A stretch of DNA of 64,000 bases from Dongia_A sp039808885. GTDB taxonomy: Bacteria; Pseudomonadota; Alphaproteobacteria; Dongiales; Dongiaceae. Of this stretch, positions 1-9,908 are shown one piece after another. The notes beneath the pieces are model-generated. The model worked only from the letters and a program-made list of their open reading frames with translations, was not told where the DNA came from and made no database searches. The first letter of the stretch is position 1; each line of letters starts with the position of its first letter. Both the position numbers and the translations under genes were made by a program. The DNA is taken from the NCBI GenBank assembly GCA_039808885.1, contig JBDHTX010000002.1:176122-240121 (forward strand), read 5' to 3'.

Positions 1-866
1 GAGTTCATCACCATCGGCACAGTGCAATACATGCCCTGGCCCTTGCCCTCGCCGAAGGCGCCGAGATAGGTCTCGGTGAAGCCGAGGAAGGCGACGGTGA
101 CGTTCTTCATCAGGCCGAAATCCTCCGCCTGCTTGATGAAGGTGATGCCGTCGGCGCCGGGCAGCGCGAAGACCAGGACCTTGGCCCCGCTGTCGGCGAT
201 GCGGCGGATGACCGGGGCGAACTCCTTGGTGCCGAAGGGCGTGAATTCCTTGCCCTTCGCCTCGCCGCCCTGGCCGGCGATGATGCCTTCGGCCACCTCG
301 AACATCTTCTGCGGCCAGATGTAGTCGGCGCCGAACATGTAGAAGCTGTTGCCGGCGTTGTCCTTGAGGAAGGGCAGCAGCTTGGCCAAGTCCTGGTTCG
401 GCACGGTGTTGAAGCTGAACATGTAGCGGCCGCAGGCGCCGCCCTCGTAGTTGGTGGCGTAGAGCAGCGGCGTCTTGAAGCGCTCGATGGAGGGCGCCAT
501 AGCGTCGCGGTTGGCCGAGGTGATCGGGCCGGAGATGGCGATGACCTTGTCGCGCTGGATCAGCTTCAGGGTGCGCTCGACCGAGGTCTTGGGATCGGTC
601 TTGTCATCCTCGTATATGAGCTCGATGGGCGATCCCATGATGCCGCCCCCGGCGTTGATCTCGGCGACCGCGAGGTCGAGGCCGAGCTTCGCCTGGCCGC
701 CGAACAACTCGAGGCCGCCGGAGAATGGCTGCACCACGCCGAGCTTGATCGGTTCGTTGGCGGCGATGGTCGGCATCGCCAGAGTGGAAACGCCGAGGCC
801 GGCGGCGGCGGCCGAACCGGCTTTCAGGAAAGTGCGACGCGTAAGCTTGGAAAACTGCCTGGCCAT
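1..866 (-). CDS. ABC transporter substrate-binding protein, amide/urea type (partial, runs off left edge)
   Basis: This is the N-terminal 288 residues or so of a periplasmic binding protein; the C-terminus lies beyond base 1. The ATG at 864-866 follows a GGGGAG ribosome site 8 bases upstream. A Tat-type signal (RRTFLK, residues 10-15, then an Ala-rich stretch) precedes the mature domain, which begins with NEPIKLGVVQPFSG. The order and wording of motifs (GPITSANRDA, FGADYIWPQ) match the Peripla_BP_5 group that binds urea, short amides or amino acids (UrtA/AmiC/FmdD-like), so the ligand is unknown. No transporter partners are visible because the window ends. It lies downstream of fghA but is separated from it by a terminator. 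Confidence 0.85.
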   Translation of the reverse strand, partial: MARQFSKLTRRTFLKAGSAAAAGLGVSTLAMPTIAANEPIKLGVVQPFSGGLELFGGQAKLGLDLAVAEINAGGGIMGSPIELIYEDDKTDPKTSVERTLKLIQRDKVIAISGPITSANRDAMAPSIERFKTPLLYATNYEGGACGRYMFSFNTVPNQDLAKLLPFLKDNAGNSFYMFGADYIWPQKMFEVAEGIIAGQGGEAKGKEFTPFGTKEFAPVIRRIADSGAKVLVFALPGADGITFIKQAEDFGLMKNVTVAFLGFTETYLGAFGEGKGQGMYCTVPMVMN

Positions 867-906
867 GACTTGCTCCCCGTTTATTGGCGCAGAAACCAGG
901 GCGACT

Positions 907-972
907 CTAGATCACGGTCACGAGGTTGCAAAGAGAGGCGCCGCGCCGCATCCGGCAAAGGAATGCAGTCAT
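907..972 (-). other. Possible 21-codon leader ORF upstream of the binding-protein gene
   Basis: A short frame opens with ATG after GGGGA (7 bases upstream) and encodes 21 residues including two Cys and several Arg, ending in TAG about 40 bases before the binding-protein start. It sits between the fghA terminator and the binding-protein gene, the position of a transcribed leader. There is no homology I recognise and coding is unproven. Confidence 0.2.
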
Positions 973-1010
973 GAATATCCCCGTTTGGCGCGTTTTGCGG
1001 CAGGCCGACG

Positions 1011-1033
1011 AAAAAAGCGGCGCTAGAGCCGCT
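1011..1033 (-). terminator. Rho-independent terminator of the formaldehyde operon
   Basis: On the minus strand AGCGGC pairs with GCCGCT around a six-base loop that contains the fghA stop codon, followed directly by six T residues (1016-1011). The stem is short but the T tract is clean, so transcription probably ends as fghA ends. Confidence 0.65.
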
Positions 1034-1865
1034 CCGCGTGCCAGCGGACATGCTCGGCCATGAAGGTGGAGATGAAATAATAGGAGTGGTCGTAGCCCTG
1101 CTGCATCCGGAGCGTCAGCGCCACGTTGCGCTTGCGGCAGGCCTCGGCGAACAGCTCCGGCTTCAATTGCGTCGCCAGGAACTCGTCGGCGTCGCCCTGG
1201 TCGATCAGGATGTCGCGCGCCCAGCCGCGCGAGGCCATCAGGGCGCAGGCATCGTATTCCGCCCAGCTGTGGTGGTCGACGCCGAGATAGGCGCCGAAGG
1301 CCTTGTGGCCCCACGGCACCTGGGCCGGCGCCACGATCGGGGAAAAGGCGGAGACCGACTTGTAGCGTTCCGGGTTCTTCAGCGCGATGGTCAGCGCGCC
1401 ATGCCCGCCCATGGAATGGCCGGTGATGCCGAATCGCTTCCGGTCAACCGGATAGGCGGCGGCGATCAGGTCCGGCAGTTCCTCCACCACGTAGTCGTAC
1501 ATGCGGAAATGCTTCGACCACGGTTCCTGCAGGGCGTTGAGGTAGAATCCCGCCCCCTTGCCCAGGTCATAGCCGGTGTCGTCCGGCACGTCGTCGCCGC
1601 GCGGGCTGGTGTCCGGCGCGACGATGACGACGCCATGTTCCGCCGCGGCGCGCTGGAAGCCGGCCTTGGTGGTGGCGTTCTCCCAGTTGCAGGTGAGGCC
1701 GGAGAGATAGAACAGCACCGGCCAGGGGCGCTTCGCCGCCTGCGGCGGCAGGTAGATGGAGAACTCCATGCGCGTGCCGGTGCTGGCGCTCCGATGCGCC
1801 AGCACCAATTGCTCGCCGCCGAAGCACTTCCAGCGCTTGACCTGTTGGAAGTCGGCCGCCGCCAT
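1023..1865 (-). CDS. fghA: S-formylglutathione hydrolase
   Basis: This 280-residue cytoplasmic esterase hydrolyses S-formylglutathione to formate and glutathione, the last step of glutathione-dependent formaldehyde oxidation. It is an alpha/beta hydrolase of the esterase D family with nucleophile Ser151 in GHSMGGHG, acid Asp227 (or Asp225) and His260 in YDHSYYF, plus the family phrase LSGLTCNWEN (residues 54-63). Length matches the family. The chosen ATG lies two bases after the frmA stop, implying translational coupling; the same frame is open farther upstream but that part overlaps frmA. It is the last gene of the gfa-frmA-fghA operon. Confidence 0.95.
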   Translation of the reverse strand: MAAADFQQVKRWKCFGGEQLVLAHRSASTGTRMEFSIYLPPQAAKRPWPVLFYLSGLTCNWENATTKAGFQRAAAEHGVVIVAPDTSPRGDDVPDDTGYDLGKGAGFYLNALQEPWSKHFRMYDYVVEELPDLIAAAYPVDRKRFGITGHSMGGHGALTIALKNPERYKSVSAFSPIVAPAQVPWGHKAFGAYLGVDHHSWAEYDACALMASRGWARDILIDQGDADEFLATQLKPELFAEACRKRNVALTLRMQQGYDHSYYFISTFMAEHVRWHAERL

Positions 1866-1867
1866 CG

Positions 1868-2977
<1,110 letters not shown>

Positions 2978-3014
2978 CTTTCTACCCTTCTCGAACGTCG
3001 TATGCGGTCGCGCA

Positions 3015-3042
3015 ACGGGCGGGTGCGCCGGCACCCGCCCGT
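3015..3042 (-). other. Perfect 12-bp hairpin between gfa and frmA
   Basis: ACGGGCGGGTGC and GCACCCGCCCGT form a perfect stem around a four-base loop, between the gfa stop and the frmA start. No T tract follows, so it looks like an mRNA-stabilising or processing hairpin within the operon rather than a full terminator. Confidence 0.6.
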
Positions 3043-3061
3043 CGGCGCAGGATCCACGTCG

Positions 3062-3634
3062 TTATTTCAGCGCGCCGGAGGCCTTGGCCACGTGGGTGGC
3101 GATGGCGTCCATCAGCGCCGGCGACAGGCAGTCATAGGGCGGCAGCTTCAGTTCCTTCAACCGCTTGCGCACGTCCTTCATCTTCGCCGGCTTGGCGCCG
3201 GATTCGATGATCGACGACACGAAGGCCGCGAATGTCGGCGGCTCCCAGCCCTTCTGCTTCGACAGCTCGGTGTGGATGAAGTCGAGGCCGTAGAACGGAT
3301 GCTTGCTGTTCTCGATGCGGCCATACATGTGCACGCCGCATTCCTTGCAGGCGTGGCGCTGGATCGTGGCGCTCGGGTCCACCACCTGCAGCTTCTGCTC
3401 GTTGGCGGTCACCTTCACCGCGGTGCGCGGCACCACCGCCACCTGCGAGAACAGCGCGCCCTTGGGCTTCCAGCACTTGGTGCAGCCGCAGACGTGATTG
3501 TGGGCGCATTGCGAACTCACGGTGACGACCACCGGGTCCTTCGCGCATTTGCAGGTCAACGTGCCGCCGGCGAAGTTCTTCGCCGCCGGCTTCTTCACAC
3601 CCCGGTTGACGGCCGGGTGAATGGAAATTGCCAT
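3062..3634 (-). CDS. gfa: S-(hydroxymethyl)glutathione synthase (formaldehyde-activating enzyme Gfa)
   Basis: This 190-residue zinc protein of the GFA/CENP-V fold is associated with condensation of formaldehyde and glutathione. Paired cysteines are visible: TCKC near the N-terminus, SSQC, VCGCTKC and ACKECG, the usual zinc-ligand pattern. The ATG at 3634 has GGGGAG nine bases upstream; a GTG two codons earlier is too close to that site. It is the first gene of the operon with frmA and fghA and is divergent from the dienelactone hydrolase, sharing the 3635-3921 region. Confidence 0.93.
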   Translation of the reverse strand: MAISIHPAVNRGVKKPAAKNFAGGTLTCKCAKDPVVVTVSSQCAHNHVCGCTKCWKPKGALFSQVAVVPRTAVKVTANEQKLQVVDPSATIQRHACKECGVHMYGRIENSKHPFYGLDFIHTELSKQKGWEPPTFAAFVSSIIESGAKPAKMKDVRKRLKELKLPPYDCLSPALMDAIATHVAKASGALK

Positions 3635-3921
3635 GGTCACGGTCTCCCCTTGTATGCGCAGAAGCAGCGCCCCCGCTTCCCCAAGGGGTCAACCTCTGGC
3701 CGCGTCTATCGCGGGCCGCCAGAATGGCGTCCCGGTCGCGCGGCGGGCAGCTTATCCAGAAGCCGGCGTTTGGGAAAGAAATTAACCGGTACCGCGACAC
3801 TTCCGCCGTGTGAACCGGTCATCCAAGGTTGCAATCGGCGGGATGCATCCCAAGTCGTAAGGGCTGCGGGCGATTTCCAAACATTCCATTGCCACGACGG
3901 ATTGGGACGAGGAGACAAGTG
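3635..3921. promoter_or_regulatory. Divergent control region between gfa and the dienelactone hydrolase gene
   Basis: This 287-base intergenic stretch must hold promoters for both directions. It contains two direct AACCGGT copies (3784-3790 and 3813-3819) and a perfect 12-bp palindrome GGGATGCATCCC at 3840-3851. No convincing sigma70 boxes stand out. The repeats could bind a formaldehyde-responsive regulator, but none is encoded nearby. Confidence 0.35.
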
Positions 3922-4779
3922 ATGGACCAGAAGATCATCGATCTGTTCGATCGTTTCACCCATGGCGGCATGAACCGCCGGAGCTTCTTCAATCGCCTGG
4001 TGGCGCTGACCGGCAGCACGGCGGCGGCCAGCGCGCTGCTGCCCCTGTTGCAGAACAACTACGCCCGGGCCAAGACCGTCCCGCCCAGCGATTCCAGCAT
4101 CATGGCGGGGCCCGTCACCTTCCAGGCGGGGGCGCAGCAGCTTTCCGGCTATCAGGCTTGGCCGGTCATCGGCGACAAATTCCCTGCCGCACTGGTCGTA
4201 CATGAGAATCGCGGGCTCAACCCCCATATCGAGGACATCGCCCGCCGCCTTGCGTTCGAGGGCTTCCTGGCGCTTGCCCTGGATTTCCTGTCGCCGCTCG
4301 GCGGCACCCCGGCCGACGAGGACAAGGCGCGCGAAATGATCGGCACCCTGAAGGAAGGCGACGTCACCGCTGCGGCCCAGGCGGCGGTCGCCTATCTGCG
4401 GAATCATCCCGCCTCGAACGGCAAGGTCGGCGCGGTCGGCTTCTGCTGGGGCGGCGGGGTGGTCAACCGGCTGGCGGTCGCCGAACCTTCGCTCGATGCC
4501 GGCGTCGCCTATTACGGCATGCAGCCGCCGGCCGCGGATGTCCCCCGGATCAAGGCGCCGCTGCTCCTGCATTATGCCGGGCTGGACGAGCGCATCAATG
4601 GCGGCATCCCCGCCTATGAGGCGGCCCTGAAGGCGGCCGGCAAGACCTACACCCTCTATATGTACGAGGGGGTCAACCACGCCTTCAACAACGACACCGG
4701 GTCCCGCTACGACAAGGGGGCCGCGGACCTTGCCTGGAGCCGCACCCTCGGCTTCCTTCAGCAGACCTTGGCATCCTGA
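3922..4779 (+). CDS. Exported dienelactone hydrolase family protein
   Basis: This 285-residue alpha/beta hydrolase has a Tat-like N-terminus (MNRRSFFNRL, residues 17-26, then a hydrophobic stretch), so it probably acts in the periplasm. The dienelactone hydrolase triad is visible: Cys175 in GFCWGG, Asp222 and His253 in NHAF, plus the conserved Glu95 in HENRG. The ATG at 3922 follows GAGGAG. It is divergent from the formaldehyde operon and followed by a perfect hairpin. The real substrate is unknown; many exported members are not chlorocatechol-pathway enzymes. Confidence 0.9.
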   Translation: MDQKIIDLFDRFTHGGMNRRSFFNRLVALTGSTAAASALLPLLQNNYARAKTVPPSDSSIMAGPVTFQAGAQQLSGYQAWPVIGDKFPAALVVHENRGLNPHIEDIARRLAFEGFLALALDFLSPLGGTPADEDKAREMIGTLKEGDVTAAAQAAVAYLRNHPASNGKVGAVGFCWGGGVVNRLAVAEPSLDAGVAYYGMQPPAADVPRIKAPLLLHYAGLDERINGGIPAYEAALKAAGKTYTLYMYEGVNHAFNNDTGSRYDKGAADLAWSRTLGFLQQTLAS

Positions 4780-4788
4780 GTCCGTCCG

Positions 4789-4818
4789 GGCCTGGATCAC
4801 GAAAACGTGATCCAGGCC
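4789..4818 (+). terminator. Perfect 13-bp hairpin after the dienelactone hydrolase gene
   Basis: GGCCTGGATCACG and its exact complement flank an AAAA loop ten bases after the stop codon. No T tract follows, so it may be a weak terminator or an mRNA 3'-end stabiliser. Confidence 0.55.
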
Positions 4819-4955
4819 GCGCGAGGGAGGTTTCGGAACCAGCGCGTTCAAGCTGGGCGCCGAGGTGCCGGAGATGGCGCCTCGTGCGGCCCGCCTTGAA
4901 TGAAACTCGCGAGTTCTATAGCCTCAACCTCCGCGAAACCGGAAAGTTCAGAAAC

Positions 4956-5561
4956 ATGGACCTGCCCCCGTCGACCTCCGCGCGCACCGATCGGCGCAAC
5001 CGCATCGTGCTCGCCGCGTCGCAGATGTTCGCCGCGCGCGCCTATGTCGAGGTGCAGATGGACGACCTGGCCAAGGCCGCGGAAGTCGCCAAGCCGACCA
5101 TCTACCGCTATTTCAAGTCGAAGGAGGATCTGTTCCTGGAAGCCCTGGACGGCACCATGAACGATCTGGTCGGCGAGGTGAGCCAGGCCGCCGCCAATCC
5201 CGGCCCGGCGCCGGAAGTGCTGCGCCACATGATCGGCGCCGCGCTGCGCTCCTTCGCCAGCTGCACCGCGGCGATCCGCGCCCTCGACGGTACCGATGCG
5301 GCGCTCGGCGAGCGCGGCCGCGCCATGCTGCGCCGGCGCGCCACGCAGATCCGCGAGGAATTCGCCACCGTGCTGCGGCGTGGCGCCGCCGAAGGGGCGT
5401 TCCGGCCGCTCGACGCCGACATCGTCTCGCGCGCCGTGCTCGGCGCGGTGCGCATGACCTCGCATGCCGAGGACAATTCCGCCGATGGGCGGGGCCTGGA
5501 AACGCTGGTGGACCTGATGCTGAACGGGCTGACGGCGGCCAGCTGCGCCAAGCGAGGCTGA
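4956..5561 (+). CDS. TetR family transcriptional regulator
   Basis: This 201-residue regulator has an N-terminal helix-turn-helix (about residues 15-60; VQMDDLAKAAEVAKPTIYRY followed by FKSKEDLF), the classic TetR signature, and a helical C-terminal ligand domain. The ATG at 4956 was chosen because the HTH then starts at the usual distance; GGAAAG lies about ten bases upstream. Its stop is only five bases before the RND adaptor gene, so it is probably the first gene of the efflux operon and represses it until a toxic ligand binds. Confidence 0.9.
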   Translation: MDLPPSTSARTDRRNRIVLAASQMFAARAYVEVQMDDLAKAAEVAKPTIYRYFKSKEDLFLEALDGTMNDLVGEVSQAAANPGPAPEVLRHMIGAALRSFASCTAAIRALDGTDAALGERGRAMLRRRATQIREEFATVLRRGAAEGAFRPLDADIVSRAVLGAVRMTSHAEDNSADGRGLETLVDLMLNGLTAASCAKRG

Positions 5562-5566
5562 GCTTC

Positions 5567-6766
5567 ATGCGCGCACGCTCCCTTCTGCTGCTCGGCGCCG
5601 CCGTCGTCATCGCGGCCGCCGCCGGCCTGTGGGGCCGGACGCATTTCGCCGACCCGGTCAGCGCCGAAGCTGCCGGCGCCCAAACAGTTGGCGCACAAAC
5701 CACCGGTGCGCAGGCCGCCGCGCGGCAGCAGAACCCGCAGGGCGGCGGCGCCGGCGGCAAGCAGGTCGTGCCGGTGCGGATCGCCGAGGTGGTCACCGCC
5801 GACATGCCGATCAAGCGGCGCACCATCGGCTGGGTCGAACCGATCGCCACCGTGGCGGTGAAATCGCGCATCGACAGCGCCATCGTCGAGCAGCGCGCCA
5901 AGGAGGGCGAATTCGTCAAGCAGGGCGACGTGCTGTTCGTCCTCGACGACCGCGAGGCCGCCGCCGCCATCGCCCGCGACGAGGCGACGCTGAAAAAGGA
6001 CCAGGCGCTGCTCGACCTCGCCAACGCCAATCTGGACCGTGCCCAGGCGCTCGCCGCCAAGCAGACCGTGTCGAAGCAGTCTCTCGATCAGGCGAAGTCG
6101 GAGGCCCGCGCCGCCGCGGCCGCCGTGGTCTCCGACCGCGCCATCATCGATTCCAACAAGCTCGTCCTCTCCTACACCGTCATCACCGCGCCGATCAGCG
6201 GCCGGCTCGGCGCCATTCCGGTGACGCCCGGCAATTTGGTGCGCGCCAACGACACCACGGCGCTCGTCACCATCACCCAGATGAAGCCGATCCGCGTGAC
6301 CTTCACCCTGCCCGACCGCGACCTCGACCAGCTGCGCCAGGCGCTGCAGGGCGATCCGCCGGCGGCCGTCCGCGTCTTCAGCAAGGGCGCCGCCGAGCCG
6401 CGCGCCGAAGGCCATCTTTCCTTCATCGATTCCGCGGTCGACATCAGTTCCGGCACCATCACCGCCAAGGCGGAGTTCGCCAATGACGAGCTCGCGCTGT
6501 GGCCCGGCCAGTATTTCGACGTCGAGATCGAGCTTGGCCGCCAGCAGAACATGCCGGTGATCCCGACCGTGGCGCTGCAGGTCGGCCAGGACGGCCTGTT
6601 CGTCTTCGTGGTGAAGGCCGACAGCACGGTGGAATTGCGCCAGGTGACGGCATCCGGCTCCGACGGCGACCGCACCGCGATCCTGAGCGGCCTGCAGGCC
6701 GGCGAGAAAGTGGTCGTCGACGGCCAGCACCAGCTGGCCCCGGGGATGGCGGTGATGGTGCAGTGA
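5567..6766 (+). CDS. RND efflux system periplasmic adaptor subunit (membrane fusion protein)
   Basis: This 399-residue HlyD/AcrA-type adaptor links an inner-membrane RND pump to an outer-membrane channel. A single N-terminal membrane segment (about residues 4-22) is followed by a low-complexity linker with three in-frame 15-bp repeats coding GAQTV, GAQTT and GAQAA. Then come the barrel-sandwich region (IAEVVTADMPIKRRTIGWVEP), a coiled-coil hairpin (residues about 130-190) and the beta-barrel. No lipobox is seen. It is followed by the pump gene; no TolC-like channel is in the window. Confidence 0.92.
   Translation: MRARSLLLLGAAVVIAAAAGLWGRTHFADPVSAEAAGAQTVGAQTTGAQAAARQQNPQGGGAGGKQVVPVRIAEVVTADMPIKRRTIGWVEPIATVAVKSRIDSAIVEQRAKEGEFVKQGDVLFVLDDREAAAAIARDEATLKKDQALLDLANANLDRAQALAAKQTVSKQSLDQAKSEARAAAAAVVSDRAIIDSNKLVLSYTVITAPISGRLGAIPVTPGNLVRANDTTALVTITQMKPIRVTFTLPDRDLDQLRQALQGDPPAAVRVFSKGAAEPRAEGHLSFIDSAVDISSGTITAKAEFANDELALWPGQYFDVEIELGRQQNMPVIPTVALQVGQDGLFVFVVKADSTVELRQVTASGSDGDRTAILSGLQAGEKVVVDGQHQLAPGMAVMVQ
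5675..5719 (+). repeat. Three in-frame 15-bp tandem repeats in the adaptor linker
   Basis: Units at 5675-5689, 5690-5704 and 5705-5719 differ at a few bases and encode GAQ-containing pentapeptides just after the membrane anchor. Because 15 is a multiple of three the frame is kept. Confidence 0.75.
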
Positions 6767-6813
6767 TGGGACCGCGTCGCGCGCCGGCCCCGCGCAGGGA
6801 GTTGCGGACTTGA
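6766..6813 (+). other. Possible 15-codon coupling ORF between adaptor and pump
   Basis: The adaptor stop overlaps an ATG (TGATG), which opens a 15-codon Arg/Pro-rich frame whose TGA overlaps the TTG start of the pump gene (TTGA). This would chain translation across the 43-base gap; coding value is unproven. Confidence 0.25.
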
Positions 6814-9800
6814 ACATTTCCGAATTCTGCATCCGGCGCCCTGTCGCGACCCTGCTGATGTCGGCCGCGTTGATCGTCGCCGGCCTGTTCGCCTTCAGTC
6901 ACCTGCCGGTCGCCGCCCTGCCGCGCACCGATTTCCCGACCATCAACGTCTCCGCCGACCTGCCCGGCGCCTCGCCCGACACCATGGCCAAATCGGTGGC
7001 GACGCCGCTGATCAAGCAATTCGCCACCATCGAAGGCATCGAGACGATCAGCGCCACCTCGTCCCAGGGCTCGACGTCCGTCACCATCGAGTTCGACCTG
7101 GACCGTGACATCGACGCCGCTGCCGCCGACGTGCAATCCGCCATTTCGCGGGTCAGCCGCCGCCTGCCCGACGACATGGACGACCCGCCGAGCTATCGCA
7201 AGGTCAACCCCGCCGATGCGCCGATCCTGCTGCTGGCGCTGCGCAGCGACGTGATGGCGCTGTCGCAGATCGACGATTTCGCCCAGCAGGTCATGTCGCC
7301 GCGCCTCTCGACCCTGGCCGGCGTCGCCCAGGTGCAGGTCTTCGGCAGCCAGAAATACGCCGTCCGCATCCAGGTCGACCCCAACGCGCTCGCCGCCCGC
7401 GACATCGGCATTGACGAGCTGCAGGCCGCGATCCGCGCGTCCAACACCATCACGCCGGTCGGGGTCATCCGCAACGCCGACCAGACGCTGACCATCCAGG
7501 CCGAGACCCAGCTCAACAGCGCCGACCAGTTCGCCGACCTGATCATCGCCACCCGGGACGGCAAGCCGGTGCGCCTGCGCGATGTCGCCAACGTCATCGA
7601 TTCGGTCGAGAACAACCAGGTCGCCAGCTGGTACAACGGCGCCCGCTCCATCGTCATGGCGATCCAGCGCCAGCCCGACGCCAACACCGTCGAGGTGGTC
7701 GACCGCATCAAGGCCATGCTGCCGCAATTCCGCGACGAGCTGCCGCCGACGGTTAGCATCAACCTGCTGAACGACCGCTCGACCTCGATCCGCGAGGCGG
7801 TCGCCGATGTCGAGTTCACCCTGATGCTGGTGGTGGCGCTGGTCATCCTCGTCATCTTCCTGTTCCTGCGCCGCGCCACCGCGACCGTCATCCCCAGCGT
7901 CGCGGTGCCGATCTCGCTCATCGCCACCGTGGGCGGGATGTACCTGATGGGATTCTCCATCGACAACATCTCGCTGATGGCGATCACGCTCACCGTCGGC
8001 CTGGTGGTCGACGACGCCATCGTCATGCTGGAGAACATCGTCCGCCACATCGAGGAAGGCATGGCGCCCTTCGAGGCTGCGCTGAAGGGCAGCCGCGAGA
8101 TCGGCTTCACCATCGTCTCCATCACCGTGTCCCTGGTCGCGGTCTTCATTCCCGTGCTGCTGATGGGCGGCGTGGTCGGGCGCATCTTCCACGAATTCGC
8201 CGTCGTGGTGGTGATGGCGATCGCCGCCTCGGCCTTCGTCTCGCTGACCCTGACGCCGATGCTCTGCGCGCGGATGCTGAAGGCGGCGAAGCCGGGCCAG
8301 GCGGAGCACCGGAGCCTGTTCGACCGGTTCCTGGAGGGCGTCTTCGACGGCATGCTGGCGGTCTATGATTCCGGCCTGCGCTTCTGCCTGCGTTTCCGCC
8401 CGCTCATGCTGCTGGTCTTCCTCGCCACCATCGTGGGCACCGTCTGGCTCTATCTGGCGATCCCCAAGGGCTTCTTCCCGCAGGAGGATATCGGCCAGCT
8501 CTCGGTCTCCACCCAGGCGCGCGAGGACATCTCCTTCACCGCCATGGTCACGTTGCAGGCCGAGGTGGAGAAGGTGTTCCGTGAATCGCCCTACGTGAAG
8601 AGCGTCGCCAACGTGGTGGGCGGCGGCGGCAATTCGTCGAACACCGGCCGGCTGTTCGTCGAGCTCACGCCCAGGAGCGAGCGTCCGCCGCTCAACACGG
8701 TGCTGGCCGACCTGCGCAAGAAGCTGGCGCCGATCGCCGGCATCACCACCTACATCAACCCGGTGCAGAACCTGCGCCTGGGCGGCCGCTCGTCGCGCAG
8801 CCAGTACCAGTTCGTGCTGCAGGCGGTGGACCAGGAAGGCCTGTTCTCGTGGTCCGAGAAGATGGCGGAAGCCATGCGCGGGGACCCGGCCTTCGCCGAC
8901 GTGACCACCGATCTCGAGAGCAGCGCCCAGCAGGCCAGCCTGATCATCGACAAGGACAAGGCCAACGCGCTCGGCATCAGCGCCGACCAGCTGCGCTCGA
9001 CGCTCTATTCCGGCTTCGGCACCCGCCAGGTCTCGACCATCTACGCCACCGGCGACAACTACGCGGTGCTGGTGGAGTTCGATCCCCGGATCGCCTGGAC
9101 CCCCGACCTGCTCGATACCGTCTACGTGCGCTCCTCCTCCGGCCGGCTGGTGCCGATCGGCGCCTTCGCCGAGGTCAAGCGCACGGTGGGCGCGCTCAGC
9201 ATCAACCAGCTGGGCCAGCTCCCGGCCGTCACCATCTCCTTCAACCTGCCGCCCGACGTGGCGCTGGGCGAGGCGATCCAGCGGACCGAGGCGATCAAGG
9301 CCCAGCTGCAGCTGCCCAGCACCATCACCTCGACCTTCTCCGGCAACGCCCAGGTGTTCCAGGATTCGCTCGCCAACCAGGGCCTGCTGATCCTCGCCGC
9401 GATCATCACCATCTATATCGTCCTCGGCATGCTCTATGAGAGCTTCGTCCACCCCTTCACCATCCTCACCGGGCTGCCCTCGGCGGCGATCGGCGCCTTC
9501 ATCGCGCTCGAGATGGCGGCGCTGGACCTGAGCGTGGTCGCGGTGATCGGCATCCTCATGCTGATCGGCATCGTCAAAAAGAACGCGATCATGATGATCG
9601 ACGTGGCGCTGACCCTCCAGCGCGAGGGCCTGGCGCCGGCGGACGCCATCTATCGCGCCTGCATCCTGCGCTTCCGCCCGATCATGATGACGACCTTCGC
9701 CGCCATCATGGGCACGCTGCCGATCGCGCTCGGCCACGGCGCCAGCGCCGAATTGCGCCAGCCGCTCGGCATCGCCGTGGTCGGCGGCCTGGCCCTGTCG

Positions 9801-9908
9801 CAGATCCTGACCTTGTTCATCACGCCGGTGCTCTATCTCTACATGGAGAAGCTCTCCGCCGGCCTGCGCGCCATCGGTGGGCGCGGGTCGCGGCGCAAGG
9901 CCGCCTGA
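6810..9908 (+). CDS. RND efflux pump permease (HAE1/AcrB family)
   Basis: This 1032-residue inner-membrane pump exports hydrophobic compounds with proton motive force. It begins NISEFCIRRPVATLLM, the standard first-helix signature of the family, which supports the TTG at 6810 (GGGAG upstream) as the start. Proton-relay acids are seen in TVGLVVDDAIVMLENIVRH. The two large periplasmic loops and twelve-helix layout fit the length, and the end (ITPVLYLYMEKL) is typical. It follows the adaptor and TetR genes in one operon. Confidence 0.95.
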   Translation: MNISEFCIRRPVATLLMSAALIVAGLFAFSHLPVAALPRTDFPTINVSADLPGASPDTMAKSVATPLIKQFATIEGIETISATSSQGSTSVTIEFDLDRDIDAAAADVQSAISRVSRRLPDDMDDPPSYRKVNPADAPILLLALRSDVMALSQIDDFAQQVMSPRLSTLAGVAQVQVFGSQKYAVRIQVDPNALAARDIGIDELQAAIRASNTITPVGVIRNADQTLTIQAETQLNSADQFADLIIATRDGKPVRLRDVANVIDSVENNQVASWYNGARSIVMAIQRQPDANTVEVVDRIKAMLPQFRDELPPTVSINLLNDRSTSIREAVADVEFTLMLVVALVILVIFLFLRRATATVIPSVAVPISLIATVGGMYLMGFSIDNISLMAITLTVGLVVDDAIVMLENIVRHIEEGMAPFEAALKGSREIGFTIVSITVSLVAVFIPVLLMGGVVGRIFHEFAVVVVMAIAASAFVSLTLTPMLCARMLKAAKPGQAEHRSLFDRFLEGVFDGMLAVYDSGLRFCLRFRPLMLLVFLATIVGTVWLYLAIPKGFFPQEDIGQLSVSTQAREDISFTAMVTLQAEVEKVFRESPYVKSVANVVGGGGNSSNTGRLFVELTPRSERPPLNTVLADLRKKLAPIAGITTYINPVQNLRLGGRSSRSQYQFVLQAVDQEGLFSWSEKMAEAMRGDPAFADVTTDLESSAQQASLIIDKDKANALGISADQLRSTLYSGFGTRQVSTIYATGDNYAVLVEFDPRIAWTPDLLDTVYVRSSSGRLVPIGAFAEVKRTVGALSINQLGQLPAVTISFNLPPDVALGEAIQRTEAIKAQLQLPSTITSTFSGNAQVFQDSLANQGLLILAAIITIYIVLGMLYESFVHPFTILTGLPSAAIGAFIALEMAALDLSVVAVIGILMLIGIVKKNAIMMIDVALTLQREGLAPADAIYRACILRFRPIMMTTFAAIMGTLPIALGHGASAELRQPLGIAVVGGLALSQILTLFITPVLYLYMEKLSAGLRAIGGRGSRRKAA

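Noticed and set aside
6459..9737. A 1092-codon open frame on the minus strand opposite the RND pump
   Set aside because: Its product is rich in Arg, Gly, His and Asp with no domain; it is the GC-driven antisense shadow of a certain gene.
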